From positions 1 to 58,387 of the IMG/VR virus record IMGVR_UViG_3300008122_000003: 58,387 nt of DNA, one strand, 5' to 3'. The position numbers and the translations under genes were made by a program. The stretch comes from a virus. Under the pieces are notes generated by a model. The model made no database searches. It saw only the letters and a program-made list of their open reading frames with translations, and had not been told where the DNA came from. Shown piece after piece: positions 26,301 to 34,649 of this stretch; position 1 is the stretch's first letter; every line of letters starts with the position of its first letter.

Positions 26301-27672
26301 CTTGCCAGGTCGCTTGAAGCTGGTCGACGAAGAGTTCGCGCCGAAGTATGCCGCGGCCCGCAAGGTGGAGGGCGAGGCGGGCAAACAGCTGGTAGCCCAG
26401 CTCGACGCCATTGTCGCCAAGCGCAAAGAGATCGAGCGCCTTGAGTTCCAGAACTCCACGAAGGGTGCCGCCAACGACACCAAGCGGGCCAACTCACTGC
26501 AGGCGCTGCGCAACCAATACGAGCAGATGGAGGCGTCGTTCGGGCAACGCGAGGCCAAGATCGACACAACCAAGAGCTTTGCCCAGCGAATGGCGGCCGA
26601 TCTGGCCAAGGTGTCCGTCCAGTACGATCAGCTCATCGCCAAGTCCAAGAAACTGGGCGACCAGAAACTGGCCTCGCAGTTCGAAGACCTGAAGAAGCAG
26701 AACCTCGAACTGGCCACGCTGAAGGCTCGCACGGATGAGCTGAAGCGCCTGGAAGACGACGTCAACTCCCAACTGGAAATCAAGCGGTCCCGTTTGCAGG
26801 AGATCAACGCCCTGCGTGAAGCGGGGGTCATTTCGGAGAACGAGCAGGTGGCAAGAACCGTGGCGCTCTACAACGAGCAAAACGGCGCAATCGCGACTTC
26901 GATCACGAACTTGGAGGCTTTCGCCCGCACCATGCAGTCCAGCATGACCGCCGAGCAGTTCGCCAAGATCAACGCCGAGATCGCTACCATGCGTGCCGGT
27001 CTTCAGGATATAGCCGGCACCTACGACCAGTGGGATACAATGATCGTGCAGGGTGTACTGGACGGCATGTCCACCAGCTTGAACAGCATCGCACATGACC
27101 TAGTGGAGGTGTTCCATGGTGCGATGTCCATCGGTGATGCCTTCAAAAACCTCGGCCAGGTGGTGCGGAAGTTCTTCGCCGACTTCCTGCTCCAGATCGC
27201 CCAGGCCATTCTCCAGCAGGCCCTGCTCAACGCCATCGCCGGCGCGGGATGGGGCGGTCTGTCCAACACAGCAGCCTCGATGGGCGGGGCTGCGTCCGGT
27301 GCCGGAGCTGCGGTTCTCCACTCCGGGGGTGCAGTAGGCGGCAGAGCAAACCGCACACGCGATGTGTCTACCAACTGGTTCGCCAATGCCCCCCGTTTCC
27401 ATGACGGCGGACTGCCAGGGCTCAAGAGCGATGAGGTCCCGGCCATCCTGCAGAAGGGGGAGCAGGTGCTGTCAAAAGATGACCCGAACAACATCTTGAA
27501 CGGAGCCGGCCAACAAGCGGCCGCACCTGCACAACCGATGGGTATCAAGATCGTGAACACCTTCGATGCGGCGGACGTAGTATCGCAAGGCTTGAGCACC
27601 GGCGCCGGGGAGCAGGCGGTCATCAACGTGGTGAAGTCGAACCGATCCGCCATCAAGAACTTACTGAAATAA
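23311..27672 (+). CDS. tape measure protein
   Basis: A 1453-residue tape measure, the longest gene here, as expected for a siphophage. Residues 1-450 are almost all coiled coil rich in Ala, Lys, Gln and Glu. Residues about 480-680 match the conserved tape-measure N-terminal domain (YVGVQGTINQAAGAIDAYK, MLSKGQVYAEELRGQLGERL). Hydrophobic segments follow near 740-820 (VIIAIGLLKFGQMLVGMAV, LIPILGLVLASW), then further coiled coil and a Gly/Ala-rich end with HDGGLPGLKSDEVPAILQKG. It sets tail length and is ejected into the cell envelope at infection. Starts at GTG with AAGGAG; overlaps the T segment. Confidence 0.95.
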   Translation: MADQSKDVELRIRARDYSQKTLGQLTKIVGTLTDVMNEQQAAAERGEGSNKDLAATYQRLEDAGKQLLRLDALTKLFERQSKAVEDAAKATEDAKNKQAALAEELSKVENVTKKQQKSLETATKQSERASKAEETRRTTLARTADEMKRYGIDTATAAQAQGQFSSMVGQVNAALERQSKAMDTLPASSRTAKMQQETNAQLAAQQEATAKMVVDSRKKAAAEKEAADKVVQALQRQADQAVATARGYQSLGRVVVKTTDDQSRYAQALQQIISPAAAARSTLSGVEKQVADLSAEVTKGGKNLKDGAAKLKELGAAQTALMSMGKGIDAYRQQIAVVRESRATYVAAREEVKNLAAQMKAAGTDAGELGAKLNAAQQNMKTAAIGMRNATQAARDSRDALKQAGINTSQLSAAQERLTATANRTVSSAQQVSAALRQQQQAGQGATSMFKSLSDSGRESLSVYQRLRGEVLALATAYVGVQGTINQAAGAIDAYKLRQQALLKISAVVGDSAEAQNEQWEYMVGLANKLGIELDVVATSYTKFAVAANAVGIGMQETRYIYESIAKAGRVFALSSDDMNGVFKALEQMLSKGQVYAEELRGQLGERLPGAVALFAKGMGMSVQELTKALELGTVRAEDVINFARENAKEVDALVEKASGSVQAAEARLKSAMILFKLAIADSGFIEHYAAMLERLTQFLNSAEGQLAAAKLGEAFSHAADAVVYLAENLETVKEVIIAIGLLKFGQMLVGMAVNVTAAVGKVKLLSMAAIELEASLLAAGTATGVLRAGLLRLIPILGLVLASWEIGEWAYETSETVRTVLDTVGLYLKGAIELLGTIIATIPEGLKDAARGAKHVFKSMFEDQGEFVSNTAKLWDDLAKSWADAQEKMDKKHADSTKYRMDLVNTEFTGWMNKIDELNRKQLSPSGDQGGFAGMFGEKPEAPSLKRPGFQYTEDPGGGSTAASREVAKLTKEYEKLDKAADKAAKSAREALVRKDLPGRLKLVDEEFAPKYAAARKVEGEAGKQLVAQLDAIVAKRKEIERLEFQNSTKGAANDTKRANSLQALRNQYEQMEASFGQREAKIDTTKSFAQRMAADLAKVSVQYDQLIAKSKKLGDQKLASQFEDLKKQNLELATLKARTDELKRLEDDVNSQLEIKRSRLQEINALREAGVISENEQVARTVALYNEQNGAIATSITNLEAFARTMQSSMTAEQFAKINAEIATMRAGLQDIAGTYDQWDTMIVQGVLDGMSTSLNSIAHDLVEVFHGAMSIGDAFKNLGQVVRKFFADFLLQIAQAILQQALLNAIAGAGWGGLSNTAASMGGAASGAGAAVLHSGGAVGGRANRTRDVSTNWFANAPRFHDGGLPGLKSDEVPAILQKGEQVLSKDDPNNILNGAGQQAAAPAQPMGIKIVNTFDAADVVSQGLSTGAGEQAVINVVKSNRSAIKNLLK

Positions 27673-27682
27673 GGAGCAACTG

Positions 27683-28858
27683 GTGGCCGAGCACATCGAG
27701 GTTTTCAATCATCCCCACAACTGGTCATCGCCGGTCGCCGAGAACTACGAGTTCAAGACGGACATCGTGACCAGTCAGTCCGGCCGGGAGCAGCGCAGGT
27801 CTCTGCGCCGCAACCCCCGCCTCGCTATCGAGACCCGGATCAACCCCGTGGGGGCGTCGCTCATCAAGCTGCGCCGCCAGCTGACATTCTGGGGGCAGTA
27901 CCCGTTCTGGCAACCGGACTGGGTGCGTCGCGCCCCTGCCGCGTCCACCGTGTCCGTTGGTGTGTCCTCAATTCCGATATCAGCCCCGCTCCGTGGCGCC
28001 CGCGTCGGCATGAAGGTGATCATCGACATGCCGTCCGGATCCGCCCCGACGTACACCCTGACAGAGGTGACGGACGCCGCCCTGCGTCTCAGCGGCCCCA
28101 TCCTTGAGCTGATGCCAGCGGGGACAATGGTGCACCTCGCCTACCAGGGGTACATCCCGTCCGGTCAACAGAGCCAGCTGGTAACCGACCGTGTGGCCAC
28201 GATGATCTCCCGCTTCGAGGCCGATCCCACCGAACCCCTGCCGATCGACTCCGGTGTCGCAGGGCAGACCTTCGCCGGGATCGAAGTGGTGACGCTGCGG
28301 CCGAACTGGCAGAACACCGTCGACCTGTCACACGATTACGAGGTCTACGACGTGGACAACGGCCGCGGGGTTAAGCAGAGGTACCATCCGGTCAGCTACA
28401 ACAGGCCCACTACGAAGTGGATGATGCGCAACATGGATGCGCCCCGCAGCGAGGCCGCGCTCCAGTTCTTCCTCCGCATGAAGGGGCGGCTGCGAGTCTG
28501 CTACCTGCCGAGCCTTATCGACGACCTGCCGCCTAAAACTGCGCTCACCAAGAACTCCGATAAGTTCAAAGTGGCCGGGTTGGAGGCGATGCAGTATTGG
28601 GATGGCGCCGTGCAGCGGGTGATCCGCATCGAAGGGGTAGACGGGACAATCTGGTACCGCCGCGTGGTCAGCATGGCGCAGGCAACCGCTGACACAGAAG
28701 TGCGGGTCGACACACCGTGGCCGAGCGCCTTGGCTGTGAAGCAGATCAGCTGGATGTCACGTTGCCGGTTGGCCTCGGACCTTCTGGTGCTATCATGGCT
28801 GTCAGACACTATTTCTGAGTGTGACCTGACGTTCACGCTACTGGAGGACCCGCAGTGA
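27683..28858 (+). CDS. distal tail protein candidate
   Basis: A 391-residue protein straight after the tape measure, GTG start with AAGGAG. It opens with a segment typical of minor tail proteins (VFNHPHNWSSPVAENYEFKTD) and is beta-rich throughout. Position and size fit the distal tail hub that links tube and tip in Pseudomonas-type siphophages. The last four bases overlap the next gene (GTGA). Confidence 0.75.
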   Translation: MAEHIEVFNHPHNWSSPVAENYEFKTDIVTSQSGREQRRSLRRNPRLAIETRINPVGASLIKLRRQLTFWGQYPFWQPDWVRRAPAASTVSVGVSSIPISAPLRGARVGMKVIIDMPSGSAPTYTLTEVTDAALRLSGPILELMPAGTMVHLAYQGYIPSGQQSQLVTDRVATMISRFEADPTEPLPIDSGVAGQTFAGIEVVTLRPNWQNTVDLSHDYEVYDVDNGRGVKQRYHPVSYNRPTTKWMMRNMDAPRSEAALQFFLRMKGRLRVCYLPSLIDDLPPKTALTKNSDKFKVAGLEAMQYWDGAVQRVIRIEGVDGTIWYRRVVSMAQATADTEVRVDTPWPSALAVKQISWMSRCRLASDLLVLSWLSDTISECDLTFTLLEDPQ

Positions 28859-29706
28859 GTTTCAACTCCCAAGAATATGGCGAATACACAGGGGCGCCGA
28901 TAACCCTGCTCAAGTTCGAAAGCGAGGCGATCAGCACCCCGATCCTCTACACGGATGTTGCCTTTCCGGTCAATTTCAACGGGGAGACCTATCTGCCAGA
29001 GGCGATAAAGGTCGGGTCGTTCACCGCCAGTGAGACCTTGGATAAGGCCAGTCTCGACCTGACCGCGCCAACCGACTCTCAGGTTCCCATGTTATTCCGC
29101 TACTACCCGCTGGGCGGCACCGTCTCGCTCACCATGTTCTACGGCCATGACGGCGACCCGGCGGGCGAGTTCCTGGCGATCTGGTCTGGTAGAGTGCGGC
29201 AGGTGGCGCACCAGGATGACGCCGGTACCGCCACCATCTCCTGCGAACCGGTCAGTACCTCGCTGCAGCGGCCGGGACTGCGCCGCAATTATCAGCGGCT
29301 GTGCCCGCATGTGCTCTATGGCGATAAGTGCAAGGCGAACAAGACCGCGCACACTATCGTAGCCACAGTGGTGTCGGTTCAGGGCGACCGGATCACTGTT
29401 CAAGGACAGCTGCTAAGGGCTTCCCAGTACAAAGGTGGCATGGTGGAATGGACGCGCAGACAGGCAGGCCAGATACCGCTGCGGGACTTGCGAATGGTCA
29501 CGGACATGTTTGTCCGTGCTACCACCACGGAGATCAAGGCGATGGGTGCGGTTCTTGGATTGGTTGCAGGTGACCAAGTTAAATTGTCACACGGCTGCAC
29601 TCATGGTCTTGATGTTTGCACAGACCTGTTTGACAACGCACCCAACTACGGCGGAATGCCGTGGATCCCGACAGACAACCCGATGTCTGGCGGCAGCATT
29701 TACTAA
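28855..29706 (+). CDS. minor tail protein, BR0599/DUF2163 family
   Basis: A 283-residue protein recognised by the C-terminal Cys pattern of this family: CPHVLYGDKCKANK near residue 155 and HGCTHGLDVCTDLFDNAPNYGG near 245, the Cys residues probably binding a metal cluster in the baseplate hub, as reported for related tail proteins. The N-terminal half is the DUF2163 part (FNGETYLPEAIKVGSFTASE). GTG start overlapping the previous stop. Part of the tail tip. Confidence 0.88.
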   Translation: MSFNSQEYGEYTGAPITLLKFESEAISTPILYTDVAFPVNFNGETYLPEAIKVGSFTASETLDKASLDLTAPTDSQVPMLFRYYPLGGTVSLTMFYGHDGDPAGEFLAIWSGRVRQVAHQDDAGTATISCEPVSTSLQRPGLRRNYQRLCPHVLYGDKCKANKTAHTIVATVVSVQGDRITVQGQLLRASQYKGGMVEWTRRQAGQIPLRDLRMVTDMFVRATTTEIKAMGAVLGLVAGDQVKLSHGCTHGLDVCTDLFDNAPNYGGMPWIPTDNPMSGGSIY

Positions 29707-29720
29707 CAAGGAGCATTGTT

Positions 29721-29939
29721 ATGTGGGCATCCCTCGTTTTTTCAGTAGTTTTGGCGGTGGTCAGCTACGCTCTGCAACCTCGGCCAAAAACACCAACACC
29801 AGCCGCCGCGACGGAGATGGACAACCCTACCGCTTCGGCAGGGACGCCGTTGCCCGTGGTTTTCGGCACGATCACGGTGAAGTCACCTAATTTCCTCGGT
29901 TATTGGGCCAAGGAGATCCATGAATATGAAACCGACTGA
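29721..29939 (+). CDS. small membrane-anchored tail assembly protein
   Basis: A 72-residue protein with an N-terminal hydrophobic segment (WASLVFSVVLAVVSYAL), then a motif seen at the start of tail-tip assembly proteins, NPTASAGTPLPVVFGTITVKSPN. AAGGAG lies nine bases upstream of ATG 29721. In related phages this motif belongs to a longer protein, so this may be a short version or a split domain. The end overlaps the next gene by 20 bases. Confidence 0.75.
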   Translation: MWASLVFSVVLAVVSYALQPRPKTPTPAAATEMDNPTASAGTPLPVVFGTITVKSPNFLGYWAKEIHEYETD

Positions 29940-30150
29940 CGAACACGACGACTTGATCGTCACCATAAGCGACACTTGCGCCGCCGGATTATGTGCAACT
30001 GGCAGCTGGAAGTGGTTCAAAGGCCACGGGTTGGACTTCAAATCGTTCATCGACCACGGGCTGCCGGTCAGAGAACTACGCAAACTCGACGACGCTATGG
30101 CACAATTGGCCATCGACGCGAGGATCAGGCGCGCACAACTTGAGGGGTAA
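29920..30150 (+). CDS. tail tip assembly protein, unknown role
   Basis: A 76-residue protein with AAGGAG before the start. It carries HDDLIVTISDTCAAGLCATG and FKGHGLDFKSFIDHGLPVREL, a short conserved pattern of small proteins found just before the central tip protein in many siphophages. Role in tip assembly is inferred from position only. Confidence 0.75.
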   Translation: MNMKPTDEHDDLIVTISDTCAAGLCATGSWKWFKGHGLDFKSFIDHGLPVRELRKLDDAMAQLAIDARIRRAQLEG

Positions 30151-30153
30151 ACA

Positions 30154-33100
30154 ATGGGCAGCAGGGGCGGCGGCAGCAGCGGCACACGAGTTTCAGATTA
30201 CTATTTGGCAACACACGTGGGGGTCTGCCATGGGCCCGTAGATGCCGTCCTTGAAGTCTTTGTTGGGGAAAAATTGGCCTGGCGGGGGGAATCTACCCCT
30301 GCAGACGGCAACCCTGTTGACGGGCACGATGTGTGGGTGGATAACCCCGGGCTATTCGGCGGGAACAAGAAAGAAGGCGGCGTGAAAGGCATGATGGCGG
30401 TCATGCACGGGTCCTCGTCTCAGCTTGTGCCTAACAAAATCGCACAATTCCTTGGTCTCGCCCGCAATAAGGCCCCGGGGTACCGAGGCATCCTGACCAT
30501 TCTTTTTCACAGTGCCAACGGCCGCAATGGTTTCATGTGGTCTTCGAACAACCCTTACCTGAAAGCCTTATGGGTAAAGGTCCGCGCTAAGCCCGGCACA
30601 TGGTATCCGGAAAAAGCAATGATCGGCGGCGACGCCAACCCGATGCACATTATCCGTGAGTGCCTTGTCAACACCGACTGGGGAATGGGCGCTGCATCAA
30701 AAATGCTGAACGACGCCCAGATGCGACAGATCGCGGATGTCCTTTACAGCGAGCGTTTCGGGTTGTCATTGATGTGGGCGCAGCAATCCACTATCGAAGA
30801 GTTTATCTCGGAGATCCTGCGCCACATCAACGGCACCATGTGCGTGGACCCTCGCACCGGAAAGTTTCACTTCAAGCTGATCCGCGAGGATTACACCCAA
30901 GAAACCCTGCCGTCGTTTAACCGGGACCAAGGGACGGTTCGCACCTCTCAGCGCAAAGCATGGGATGAGACGGTCAACGAGATCAACGTTAGCTGGACAA
31001 ACCCGGCGTCGGAAGAGAAAGAAGTCATCACCGTCCACGACCCGGCCAACATTACCATTCAAGGTGCCGTCGTGCCTGACAGCCGGGACATGTACGGCAT
31101 CCGGAACGTTGCCCTGGCCACTAAAGTAGCCATGCGGGAGACCCAGGTAGCATCAAAGCCGCTGCTCCAGGTGGAGATCGATTTTGACCGCAGTGCCTTC
31201 GGCCTCCTGCCCGGGGATGCCATTAAGCTTGTGGGTTGGAAAGAACTGAATTTCGAGGAAATCGTCATGCGGGTGGTGACGATTGACTACGGCACACCCG
31301 ACAGCATGGTGATCAAGGCATCCTTGGTAGAGGATGTGTTCGGTCAGCCGGCTGTCTACACAGCAGAAGACCCGAACCGCTGGCAGAGCGCCGCGGAAGA
31401 CCCCGTGCCAATCGTGACATGGGAAGTAATGACTGCACCGTACTTCATGGTGGCCCGCCTGCTAGGAGAGACCCGAGCCCAAGGTATGACCTACCCGGCC
31501 GTCTACCCTGTAGTATTGGCCGCGCCGGAAGGGCAAGACACGAACACCTACGTCCAGCAGGCGCAGCGAGGTAACATCGCTGGCACGGGGCCTGTGTGGC
31601 AGAACAGCTATGATCGGGTTCCGGTGGGGCATGCGGCGCTGGTTGACGCCTTGCCGATCGGTGCGACAGGGTCCGCCACGCTTACCGGGTTGAAGGGTCG
31701 CGTCTATGCGGATGTGAACAACTATCTCTACATCGGAGGGCAGAACGGGGAGATCTGCCTCATCACCGAGATATTCTCGGGATCACTAACCCTGCGCAGA
31801 GGTTGCTTGGATACCAGTCCTCGCGCTTGGCCGGCGGGAACGCCTGTTTGGCTGCTGGATGACAATCGCCATGGCTTCGACGAGGAGTTATCGGCTTACG
31901 GTGCGACGCAGAACTACAGACTGCTGCCGACTACGTCGAAAGGCCAGCTGCCAGTGGAACAAGCCCCGGTGATCTCCGGTGTCATGTCAGACCGACCGTT
32001 CCGCCCATATCCTCCGGCTAACGTCCGTATTAATGGCGATCTATTCCCTTCTGCCCTGCAATTGCCGCTGTCGTTCACATGGTCTGAGCGCAACCGGATA
32101 TTGGAGACCTCGATTGTCCTACCATGGGACGGGTCGAGTGTCCCTGCTGAGCCCGGGACTACCTACACCCTTGAGATTGACGCCTTCAGCGGGGGCCAGT
32201 GGCGGACGAATGCCATTGCAGTGCGGAAGGCGACGGTCGCCTCGTTCGATGTAGAGGCGGAGATTCTGCCTAACAATACCACTGCGATCCGGTTCAGACT
32301 GTGGGCCGAAAAAGGAGGGCTGCGATCCTGGTCCACCGTTGAGCACACATTCCCTGTAGGTGATACGGGCTCCGGGTTGCCGCCGGACGCTGGGGTGGAA
32401 TTCAGCCCGCCGCCAAAGCCGGTTTCTGTGAAGGTCACGGCCTATCGCAACGCCATTAAACTGGAGCCGCAGTTCGCCGCCGTTGACCGCTTCAGCTGTG
32501 AATACTGGCGGTCACGAGTGCCGCTGGTAGAGGGGGAGATCGAAGCGAAAGCGTTCAAGATCGGCCAGGGGCTGTTCGTGGAAGACTCAGGGCTTTTGAT
32601 TGACACCGTCTACTTCTATTTCCTGCGAGCGGTTAATGCTTACGGCAAGTCAGAGTGGTATTCCATGGAAGCCCGCACCAAGATCGACCCGCAGGAAATA
32701 TTGGACGAAATGGACGGGTTGATCGACAGCTCCAAGTTGACCCCTGAGTTGCAGGAAGACCTGGCCCTTCTGCCATCGGTGGCGGAGGTACTGGAGGGAT
32801 TCGACCCGGCCAACATCACATCCATTCAGGCACAAGCCGACCTAGCAGGACAGGCTGCGCTGGAAGGGGCGATCAAGGACCACGAGGGGGATATCTCCCG
32901 TCGCACCGCCGACGCGGGAATATATCGGGCGCAGAAGGTTATCGCAGATGATCAGCAGGCACTGGCCCAAGACCTCCTTCGCCTTGACGCTAAATACGAC
33001 GGTGAGGTCGGGACGCTTCACGCTGCGGTGCAGGAGGAACGCACCGCCCGTGCGACGGCGGATGAGGCCTTGGCGACATCCGTGTCAACAGTGCAGGCCG

Positions 33101-33627
33101 ACCTGAACGGCACGAAAGCGACGGTCCAGCAGCAGTCATCCGCCATCGTGGATTTGGAGAACGGCGCCCAGGCCATGTGGACAATCAAGGCGCAAGCGGG
33201 GGACATCTCAGCGGGCATTGGCCTGATCGCAGACGAGGCTACGGGCAAGAGCCAGGTCCTAGTCAATGCCTCGCAGTTCTTCGTGTTTGACGATGCGGTG
33301 GGCAAGACCGCGGTGTTCGCCATTGACCAGGGTCAGGTGGTGATCGTTGATGCGGTCATCGAGAAGGCCACGATCGACATTCTGAATGCTACCGAGATCA
33401 CCGCGACCAATATAAAGGCCAATGCGACAATCTCCTCTCCGAAGATAAACGGGGGGATTATTAGCGGAGGCACACTCAACATTGCTAACCGATTCACTGT
33501 TGACGGAGCAGGAAACGTGAAGATACGGCATGACACCGGGGGCGATGGGATGACGATCGAAAACAACCGGATCCAAGTGAAAGACACCGCAGGCGTGGTT
33601 CGCGTTAAGATAGGATGGCTTGGATGA
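30154..33627 (+). CDS. central tail tip / host specificity protein J-like
   Basis: A 1157-residue J-type tip protein. Residues 1-400 hold the hub domains (YYLATHVGVCHGPVDAVLEV, AMIGGDANPMHIIRECL), the middle carries fibronectin-like strands, residues about 890-990 are coiled coil, and the end is a DUF1983-like region (GIGLIADEATGKSQVLVNAS, FVFDDAVGKTAVFAID) finishing in a beta-helix-like repeat with INGGIISGGTLNIAN. It closes the tail and contacts the receptor. The stop overlaps the next start (ATGA). Confidence 0.93.
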   Translation: MGSRGGGSSGTRVSDYYLATHVGVCHGPVDAVLEVFVGEKLAWRGESTPADGNPVDGHDVWVDNPGLFGGNKKEGGVKGMMAVMHGSSSQLVPNKIAQFLGLARNKAPGYRGILTILFHSANGRNGFMWSSNNPYLKALWVKVRAKPGTWYPEKAMIGGDANPMHIIRECLVNTDWGMGAASKMLNDAQMRQIADVLYSERFGLSLMWAQQSTIEEFISEILRHINGTMCVDPRTGKFHFKLIREDYTQETLPSFNRDQGTVRTSQRKAWDETVNEINVSWTNPASEEKEVITVHDPANITIQGAVVPDSRDMYGIRNVALATKVAMRETQVASKPLLQVEIDFDRSAFGLLPGDAIKLVGWKELNFEEIVMRVVTIDYGTPDSMVIKASLVEDVFGQPAVYTAEDPNRWQSAAEDPVPIVTWEVMTAPYFMVARLLGETRAQGMTYPAVYPVVLAAPEGQDTNTYVQQAQRGNIAGTGPVWQNSYDRVPVGHAALVDALPIGATGSATLTGLKGRVYADVNNYLYIGGQNGEICLITEIFSGSLTLRRGCLDTSPRAWPAGTPVWLLDDNRHGFDEELSAYGATQNYRLLPTTSKGQLPVEQAPVISGVMSDRPFRPYPPANVRINGDLFPSALQLPLSFTWSERNRILETSIVLPWDGSSVPAEPGTTYTLEIDAFSGGQWRTNAIAVRKATVASFDVEAEILPNNTTAIRFRLWAEKGGLRSWSTVEHTFPVGDTGSGLPPDAGVEFSPPPKPVSVKVTAYRNAIKLEPQFAAVDRFSCEYWRSRVPLVEGEIEAKAFKIGQGLFVEDSGLLIDTVYFYFLRAVNAYGKSEWYSMEARTKIDPQEILDEMDGLIDSSKLTPELQEDLALLPSVAEVLEGFDPANITSIQAQADLAGQAALEGAIKDHEGDISRRTADAGIYRAQKVIADDQQALAQDLLRLDAKYDGEVGTLHAAVQEERTARATADEALATSVSTVQADLNGTKATVQQQSSAIVDLENGAQAMWTIKAQAGDISAGIGLIADEATGKSQVLVNASQFFVFDDAVGKTAVFAIDQGQVVIVDAVIEKATIDILNATEITATNIKANATISSPKINGGIISGGTLNIANRFTVDGAGNVKIRHDTGGDGMTIENNRIQVKDTAGVVRVKIGWLG

Positions 33628-33890
33628 GCTACGGGGTTCAGACATATGACGCAGCGGGTCGCCAGACAGTTGGGTTTGATAACCCATGTATTCTGATCGA
33701 TCAGTTTAACGGGGGGCGCGGGGCTAAATGCCCGCCCATCGTTTACCAAACATCGTTCAATTACGGCAACGGATCCAAATCGTATAACATTCGCCCAGGT
33801 AGCAGATGCATAGCTGTTGTCGGCATACCTTTCCCCGTGGTCGATAACACCCAAGGGGACGTGATATATCTAGTTTATGAGGTGACGTAG
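33624..33890 (+). CDS. small tail-tip associated protein
   Basis: An 88-residue beta-rich protein (SYGVQTYDAAGRQTVGFDNP) coupled to the J-like gene by ATGA, with AGGATGG before the start. An ATG at 33615 is an alternative. It begins much like the next gene's product (YGAELCDSSGRIFARTDGET), so the two may share an N-terminal domain. Probably a tip or fibre accessory protein. Confidence 0.7.
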   Translation: MSYGVQTYDAAGRQTVGFDNPCILIDQFNGGRGAKCPPIVYQTSFNYGNGSKSYNIRPGSRCIAVVGIPFPVVDNTQGDVIYLVYEVT

Positions 33891-34597
33891 TGTACGGTGC
33901 GGAGCTCTGCGATTCATCCGGGCGTATTTTCGCCAGGACGGACGGGGAAACATATCACTATTGGGGGTGTCTCGATATATCACCCGGGACTTCTTTGCAA
34001 ACGACGTCCCTGTTCAACGTACCGACATCAATCCCTGTGGCCTGTTTCATCAACATAACGATCGCCCCGCATAACAATTTTGTTGATCGAGGGGGGCTTG
34101 TTGAGTTGGTTTCTGCCGGTGGCCGATGGGGGGTTCGGCACAGGAGCAACATCCCTGTAGCCCCAGCTACGGTTAGAGCCTTTACTCGCTTTCGTTTATT
34201 CGTTTTTCTGCCGGCGCGTTATATCCCGCAAGATCAATACGGGGTGCAGTGTTTCAGTGCCTCCGGGGTTAAGACGTTCGAAAGTGCGAGGCCCGCTTTG
34301 CAGTTGTGCGGCTTGGCAACAAACCCAGGGGAAACCCCTTTTTTCTTTAACAGGAGCACATCTCTGCCCGCCAGTTGCATGAACAACGAACAAACAAGTT
34401 TTAGTCTCAATTATGGGACGAATTACAACATGCGATATTATGCCTCACAGGTTGATGCCGCGGGCGGGCGGGGGTTCACATCTCTTTGGGATTTCAGTTA
34501 CGGCGGGACGCCGCTTCCGGTTACAAATGTCAAGAATGTGTCTTTGATCGACGGGAACTATTACAGTCAATTCCCCAATCGGCCTTCGTTTTCCTAA
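33890..34597 (+). CDS. putative tip/fibre accessory protein
   Basis: A 235-residue protein starting at a GTG that overlaps the previous stop (TAGTG), preceded by GAGGTG. Strand-rich, with several Cys residues and many Phe/Tyr, and less GC-rich than neighbouring structural genes, which fits a rapidly exchanged host-recognition gene. Its opening resembles the 88-residue protein before it. No enzymatic motif seen. Confidence 0.7.
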   Translation: MYGAELCDSSGRIFARTDGETYHYWGCLDISPGTSLQTTSLFNVPTSIPVACFINITIAPHNNFVDRGGLVELVSAGGRWGVRHRSNIPVAPATVRAFTRFRLFVFLPARYIPQDQYGVQCFSASGVKTFESARPALQLCGLATNPGETPFFFNRSTSLPASCMNNEQTSFSLNYGTNYNMRYYASQVDAAGGRGFTSLWDFSYGGTPLPVTNVKNVSLIDGNYYSQFPNRPSFS

Positions 34598-34649
34598 ATG
34601 ACGGCAGGCTGAGATTTGCGAGCTTCATGAAAAAATAAAGGACAAATCA